Assembly (NCBI RefSeq): GCF_027409185.1
Contig: NC_084462.1
Span: 43,348,679-43,412,678, forward strand
Direction of reading: 5' to 3'
Origin: Cynocephalus volans
Taxonomy: Eukaryota > Chordata > Mammalia > Dermoptera > Cynocephalidae
Length of the DNA: 64,000 nucleotides
Each line of letters starts with the position of its first letter. Position 1 is the first letter of the stretch. Under the pieces are notes generated by a model. The model did no database searches. It was not told where the DNA came from and was given only the letters and a program-made list of their open reading frames with translations. The position numbers and the translations under genes were made by a program. Shown here in pieces: positions 58,020 through 64,000 of this stretch.

Positions 58020-58520
58020 AGCTTTTTGAAATTTGATTTACATAAAATAAAGTTCATCCAAAATTTTGTGCATTTTGACAAATATATAGTCATGCAATCA
58101 TCACCATGATTACGATGTAGATTTCTAACAGCTGAAAAATTCCTTTATAACCCTTTCAGTTTATCCCCTCCCTGCCCATTAGCCCCTGGCAATCACTGGT
58201 CTGCTTTCTGTCACTATAGTTTTGTATTTCCTATAAATGGAATCGTATCAATCATAGTCTTTTGTATCTGACTTCTTTTATTTAGCATAATGCTTTTGAG
58301 ATTTTTTTTCATGTGGCTATTTGTATTATTAATTCCTTGTTATTGTGGAGTAGTCTTTCAACATATGTATATATCACAACTAGTTGATGGAAATTTATGT
58401 TGTTTATAATTTTGAGTTATTACAAATGAAGCTGCTACAAACATTTAATTACAAGAATATGCTTGGACATATGCTTTTATTTATCTTGGTGAAGAATTAC
58501 AACTTTTGTTCTTCAAAAGA
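58020..58520 (-). mobile_element. Old L1M 3' end, antisense
   Basis: Inverted L1 3' UTR and ORF2 end: TCATCCAAAATTTTGTGCAT, CTATAAATGGAATCGTATCA, TTTAGCATAATGCTTTTGAG, CAACTAGTTGATGGAAATTT, AAATGAAGCTGCTACAAACA. Confidence 0.7.
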
Positions 58521-58925
58521 CACTGTTTGCGTAAATTCATATGATGGAATCTTTTTCAGTAATAAAAAGGAAGGCACTACAAATACGTGCTGTGACATGG
58601 ATGAACCTCAAAAACATTATGCTCTGTGAAAGAAGATAGACACAAGCGACCATACATTGTTTGATTCCAGTTATATTAAATATCAAAAAAAAGGCAAAGC
58701 TGTAAAGACAGAAAGTAGATTGTGGTTGCCTGGGGCAGGGGTGAGAAGAAACAGGATTATCAGTAAATATGCATGATGATCATTCTGGGGTGGTGAAAAT
58801 ATTCTAAAACTGATTCATGATAATGGTTGTACAACTTGATAATTTTACAGAAACGTCATTAAGTTGTATACTTGAAAATGCTGAATTGTATATGATATGC
58901 AAAAATGCGTTAATAGTCTTTTTCT
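58521..58925 (+). mobile_element. Old L1M 3' end, sense
   Basis: Sense ORF2 end and 3' UTR: TTCATATGATGGAATCTTTT, CATGGATGAACCTCAAAAAC, GATTGTGGTTGCCTGGGGCA, GTTGTATACTTGAAAATGCT. It abuts the antisense L1 end and covers the same part of ORF2. Confidence 0.7.
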
Positions 58926-58929
58926 TTTT

Positions 58930-59215
58930 TTTAAAAAAAGACATTGTACATTAAATGAAAAGGCAAGCCACAGGCAGGAAGAAAATATATGTAAAATGTA
59001 TATCTGATGAAGGACTTAAATTCAGAATATATAAAGAACTCATGACTCAGTAATAAACAAATAACTTGGTTTTAAAAACAGGCAAAAGATTTGAGCAAAT
59101 ACTTCATCAAAGAAGGTATACAAATGGAAAATAAGCATGTGAAAAGATCCTCAACATCATTAGTCATTACAAAAATGCAAATTAAAACCGCAGTGCACTG
59201 GAGGTTAGCAAAAAA
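58930..59215 (+). mobile_element. L1 ORF2 fragment, sense
   Basis: TATCTGATGAAGGACTTAAA, TATAAAGAACTCATGACTCA, GGCAAAAGATTTGAGCAAAT, ATGCAAATTAAAACCGCAGTG. ORF2 interior with broken frames. Confidence 0.65.
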
Positions 59216-59589
59216 GTCAGAGTAAGGACCTCCAAAAATTCTCTCCTCCATAAAAGCAATCAGAAAACTAGCAGAAATTGTCAGAATCAACTTTTTCAGA
59301 ATTTAGAATTCGCAAAAGGCTTGCAGCAATTCAAGGATTGTTACTTAAGAAAAATAACTGAATCTTGGAAAGAACAGCAAGCTTTATGGCATTTTAATTT
59401 GCCCTTTCCCACCCTGCCCTCTCTACCTCATGATAGCCTTGAAAAACCAACGGCCCATAATTACAGTGGAAACTAGCAGCCTGGCAGTCATTGAATGGAA
59501 CAGAACAGAGCTGCAGCTTCTTCAAAGCATCACTACCTGAGAATTGTCATTATCTGACCTGTCTGGTGGTTCCCTGGAAAACACTAGTC

Positions 59590-59850
59590 ATCCCTCAGTA
59601 TACTTGGATTTCCACAGATACCCACATCAAGTTTCTTTTGTAAGATGGCATAGTATTTGCATATAAACTATGTACATCCTTCTGTATACTTTAAATTATC
59701 TCTAGATTACTAATAATACCTAATACAATGTAAATGCTATGTAAATATTTGCTATAATGAATTTTCTTTCATTTGTATTATTTTTATTATAGTATTGTTA
59801 TTTTTGATTTTTTTCCCTAATATTTTCAATCCTTGGTTGGTTGGTATAGA
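59590..59850. mobile_element. Tigger-like DNA transposon fragment
   Basis: CATCCCTCAGTATACTTGGA, AAGATGGCATAGTATTTGCA, TTTAAATTATCTCTAGATTA, CAATGTAAATGCTATGTAAA and finally CCTTGGTTGGTTGG match an old mammalian Tigger-group non-autonomous element. Exact family not named. Confidence 0.5.
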
Positions 59851-62800
59851 GGGTACTCACAAAGCTGCCTTTATTTGGCCTGACTCAGAGCTCATCCAGT
59901 GAAAAATCTTTCTGTAGGGTTGTTTGTCTAAAAAAATTAGAGGTAATTAATTAACTTCACAACTTCCTGAGGCAGTGGATAAAAATTGGGGCAAACAATA
60001 GACCAAACAAAAAGATTATAAGGAAAAGCTGTGAAATGATATTTCCATAGGGGGATTTGAAAAGCTCTGACATATTTTTGGAAATCTAGAAGGCCACTTT
60101 TCTGTGTAGGAATTTGTGCTTGTCCACGTCTATCTGCATGCTCATGAAAGACCTGGGAAATCCCCAAGCTCTCACCTCTGATGATCTTGAATCTCCTTGC
60201 AGTGAAGACTGAGGTAGAGTTATACTGTCTGGCTGAACGTTGAAGGTGTGTCCCAACATATATACAGAGCCCTTCAGGAAAGGGACTTATTGTTCCTTCT
60301 CAGTTAAGGAAATCTCTGCCTAATAGTTAAGTGAGCATTAAGTTAACCTAACAGAATACTTCAGTGCCCACACATGACAAATAATACAGACTTCACAAAT
60401 TAGTTTAAAAAAAGTAACTAAAGAAACAAACAGATAACAACAAAAAACATCAAAAACAACAAACTCTGTGGGGACAGGGCGGGGGTGGTGGTGGAATAGA
60501 TAATCTAATTTCCAGAGTTGCCACATTATAGTTTCTAACATGTCCAACTTTCAACAAAAACTTATAAGGTATGCAAAGAAACAGGAAAATATGGCCCATA
60601 CACAGCAGTCACTAGCAAGTGTCCCCAAGAAAGCCTAGTTGTCACACTTACTAGACAAAGACTTTAAATTGCTATGTTAAATATGTTCAAGAACTAGAGA
60701 AAACCATGCTTAAGAACTAAAGGAAAGTATAAAGACAATGTCTCACTAAATCAAGAATATCAATAAAGTGGTAGAAATTATAAGTTACAGTCATGTGTTG
60801 CTCAATACCCTGTGGGATATTCTGAGATCTCTCAATATCCTGAGGAATATTCTGAGGGGTATTCTGAGAAATGTGTTGTTAGGTGATTTCATCATCATGC
60901 AAATATAGTAGACTGTATTAACACAAACCTAGATGGTATAGTCTACTACATACCTAAGCTATATGGTATATCCCAGTGCTCCTACTCTACAACCCTGTAC
61001 AGCATGTTACTGTACTGAATACTGTAGGCAGTTGTAACATAATAGTAATATTTGGGGTATCTAAATATAGCTAAATATAGAAAAGGTACAGTAAAAATAT
61101 GGTATTATAATCTTATGGGACCACCATCATATATGCAGTCCATCATTGACAGAAATATTGTTACATGGTGCATTGACTTTATAACAAAGAACCAAATTGA
61201 AGTTCTGGAGTTGAAAAGTACAATGAATGAAATGAAAATTTCTCTAGATGAGCTCAACAGCATATTTTGGCAGGCAGAAGAAAGAGTCAAGGGTCTGAAA
61301 AAGTAGAAAGAAAAGAGAATGAAGAATAATGAAGAGCCTTAGAGACCTGCATACCAAGATACACATAATGGGAGTTCCTGAAGAAACAGGACAAAAAATG
61401 TGTACAGAATATTTTCACATGGCCAAAAATGGCCAAAAATTTACCTAAATTTAATGAAAAGCATGAATCTACACATCCAAGAAGTGAAACAAGCTCCAGC
61501 TAGGATAAACTTAAAGAGAACCACACCTAGATATACCATAATCAAGCTGTCAAAAGCCAAAAGCAAGGAGAGAATCTTGAAAGCAGCAAGAGAGGAGCAA
61601 CTCATCACATACAAAGGATCCTCAATAAGATTAGGAATTCATTTCTCATCAGCAACCATGGAGACCAAAGGCAATGGAATGACATATAAAAAGTCCTGAA
61701 AGAAAAAGACTGTTAACCAAGCAAAACTATCCTTCAAAATGTAAGGGAAATTAAGACATTCTCAGATAAACAAAACCTGAGAAAATTCATTGTTAGTAGA
61801 CCCAGCATAGAAGAAATATGAAAGAGAGTCCTTCACACTGAAATGAGAATATACAAGACATTAACTTGAATCCACATGAAGTAAAGATAACTATGTAAGA
61901 AAATAACTATGTAAGAAAATAAAAATAAAAATAACTACATTTTTATTTGCAACACTTTTTTTCTCCTATCTGATTTAAAAGATAATTGCATAAAATAATA
62001 ATTATAAATCTGTGTGGATAAGGAAATGATTTATAAATATGTAATTTGTATGATAATAAAGGAGGAGGGAGGGGATTGAGTTTTTGTATCTTATTGAAAT
62101 GAATTTGATACAAATCTGAAGTAGGATATTATAAATTAAGATGTTAATTGTAATCCCCAGGTTAACCATTAAGAAAATAACTTTTAAAATAATTTTTAAA
62201 GATGACAAGGTCATTAAAGTGGTACAACAGAAAATACCTATTTAACACAAAAGAAGGTAGTAATGGAATAATAGAGAAACAAAGAAGGTATAAGATATAT
62301 GAGTGCAGAAAACAAAATGATAGACATAAATCCTGTCTTAATCGGTAAGTACGTTAAGTGTAAATGAATTAAATACTCCAATTAAAAGGCACAGATGGGA
62401 AGAATATATAGAAAAACATGATCCAAATACATGCAGTCTAAAAGAGACACACTTTAGGTTCAAAGATACAAATAGTTTGAAGTAAGGATGAGAAAAGGTA
62501 TGCAAAAAAAACCAAAAAAACAAAAAAAGAGTTGGAGTGGCTGTACTAGTATCAGACAAAATAGAATGTAATATATTTTAAAATTTTTACTAGAGACAAA
62601 GTACATTTTATAATGATAAAAGGGTAAATCTGTCAAAAAGATATAACAACTATAAACATATATGTACCTAGCAACAGAGTCCCAAAATACATGAAGCAAA
62701 CACTTGACAAAATTGAAGGGAAATATAGACAATTCAGCAATAATAGTTGTAGATTTCAATACCCCCCTTTTGATAATGAATAGAACAGTTAGGCAAAAGA

Positions 62801-63560
62801 TCAACAGAGAAATGGAAGACTTGAACAACACTGTAAGCCAACTAGACCTAACAAACATGTATAGAGCACTCCACCCAATAACAGCAGAATGCACATTCTT
62901 CTCACATGCACAAAGAGCATTCTCTAGGATAGCTCATATGTTAGACCATAAAACAAGTTTCAATAAATTTTTTAAAATTGAAATCATACAAAGTATGTTT
63001 TCTGATCACAAAGAAGTGGAATTAGAAATCAACAAGAGAAGGAGATTGAGAAATTAACAAATATGTGAAAGTTAAATAATACACTTCTAAATAACCAATC
63101 AGTCAGAGGAGAAATCACAAGGTAGATTAGAAAATACTTTGAAATTAACAAACCACTATATCAAAGTTTATGGAATGCACCAGTAGCAGTTTTTGAAGGG
63201 AAATTTATAGCTGTAAACATCTATATTTAAAAAGAAAAAAGATCTCAAATCAATAATGTAACTTCCACATTAAGAAATTAGAAAAATAAGACTAAATTAA
63301 ACTCAAAGCAATCAGAAGTTAGGAAATAATGAAGATTAGAGTAGAAGATCAACAAAAACTACTACATACCCAGTAGAGTTACTGAGATTGATAATATTAA
63401 GTGTTGACATGGATATAGAGTAACTGGAACTCTCACACATTGTTGCTGGGAATGCAAAATGGTACAGCCACTCTGGAAAACAATTTTCCAGTTTCTGATA
63501 AAGTTAAGTGTACACTTGCCATACCATCCATCTACTCTATACCTCAGTGTTTACCTGAGT
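59851..63560 (+). mobile_element. Long, eroded old LINE-1, sense, interrupted by MER2
   Basis: 5' UTR and ORF1 region: AAACAGGAAAATATGGCCCA, GACAAAGACTTTAAATTGCT. ORF1 coiled-coil remnant after the MER2 (NQIEVLELKSTMNEMKISLD, about 61190-61300) and C-terminal part (RILKAAREEQLITYKGSSIR, about 61590). ORF2 endonuclease remnant at 62704-63057 (LDLTNMYRALHP, FFSHAQRAFSRIAHML) and a short late ORF2 piece at 63400-63560. Many stops and deletions. Dead copy of an old L1M type. Confidence 0.78.
60788..61179 (+). mobile_element. MER2 DNA transposon inserted in the old L1
   Basis: Starts CAGTCATGTGTTGCTCAATA after TA (60786-60787), and ends GGTGCATTGACTT before TA (61180-61181). Interior ACACAAACCTAGATGGTATA and GTACTGAATACTGTAGGCAG match MER2 well. 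L1 ORF1 resumes directly after it. At 392 bp it is longer than usual because of local duplications near 60812-60872. Confidence 0.85.
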
Positions 63561-64000
63561 CACACCATTTTCTCAAATGTTAGAACTTGAAATAGGAACA
63601 TAGTAATTTCTTTAGGAGAGAACAAACCTAAGGATACTAGAGATGAGGAGGTAAGAGAGAGGGATTTGGGGGAGTGATAGGTCAGGTAAAGAGCATAAAG
63701 AAAAATCACGATTTGTAATAATGAATATGCTAATAATAAATAATAAAAAGTTTTTAAAAATCACCCAAAAAACTTTCTAACAAAACTGTTATTTTTTAAA
63801 CCCCCAGGAGCCTTAAAAATAAAATTCTAAGTAAAATGCCTTATCCTAATTCCTAGATCTTGTACATGAAAATATTTGACTTAACATAAAATTTAATCAT
63901 GTGAGTGTTGCATTTTATGTTTTTAAATTATTGCTTGTATATACAATCTGAAGATTTTCTCTCCTTGAACTTCTGAGAGGCAGGTGTTGGCTGTAGGTAG
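63561..64000 (+). other. CERS3: CERS3 intron to the window end
   Basis: AT-rich. TAATAATAAATAATAAAAAG near 63732-63751. No exon is recognised. Confidence 0.4.

Noticed and set aside
61052..61306. 84-aa ORF with coiled-coil pattern
   Set aside because: Its second half is an L1 ORF1 remnant and its first half is MER2 sequence. The fusion is accidental.
62704..63057. 117-aa ORF resembling an endonuclease
   Set aside because: L1 ORF2 endonuclease remnant in an eroded element, without the rest of the protein.

Overview
The window is nuclear DNA of a placental mammal and is most likely from a colugo (Dermoptera). The genes are split by GT-AG introns. The background is LINE-1, LINE-2, MIR, MaLR LTR and old DNA transposons. 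The young SINEs are tRNA-derived and mostly two-part: the best copies carry two tRNA-Ile-like halves and match the CYN-SINE type known from colugos. The species call rests on SINE recognition alone and was not checked by a search.

Two protein-coding genes are visible, both on the + strand and in the order known from human 15q26.3. LINS1 (61-7643) is present with its whole coding sequence in six coding exons. They join without a frame break into a 754-residue protein and end in a 3' UTR with AATAAA. About 45 kb downstream lies the first coding exon of CERS3 (53076-53249), the skin and testis ceramide synthase. The rest of CERS3 lies beyond the window. Its splice acceptor is one base before the ATG, so the 5' UTR must come from upstream exons. 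A CpG-island-like block at about 17.48-17.88 kb, with a good splice donor at 17672/17673, is the best visible candidate for its promoter and first exon.

Layout: 0-7.7 kb LINS1 with an L1 in intron 4; 7.9-17.4 kb a repeat-rich spacer (MaLR LTR, L1M, L2, MIR, two SINEs); 17.5-17.9 kb the CpG island; 18-53 kb probably the 5' intron(s) of CERS3, with SINEs, L1 and L2 pieces, MIRs and microsatellites; 53.1-53.25 kb the CERS3 exon; 53.3-64 kb the next CERS3 intron, ending in a long eroded L1 interrupted by MER2 and Tigger-like elements.

The most unusual object is a 1.9-kb antisense element at 22389-24307. It has an L1 5' end, an array of about 80-bp repeats, a scrap of L1 ORF2 endonuclease and an L1 3' end. 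A perfect 17-bp target-site duplication flanks it. It looks like an ORF-less, L1-derived composite retrotransposon that inserted as one unit. No CRISPR, operon, tRNA gene or rRNA gene was found.
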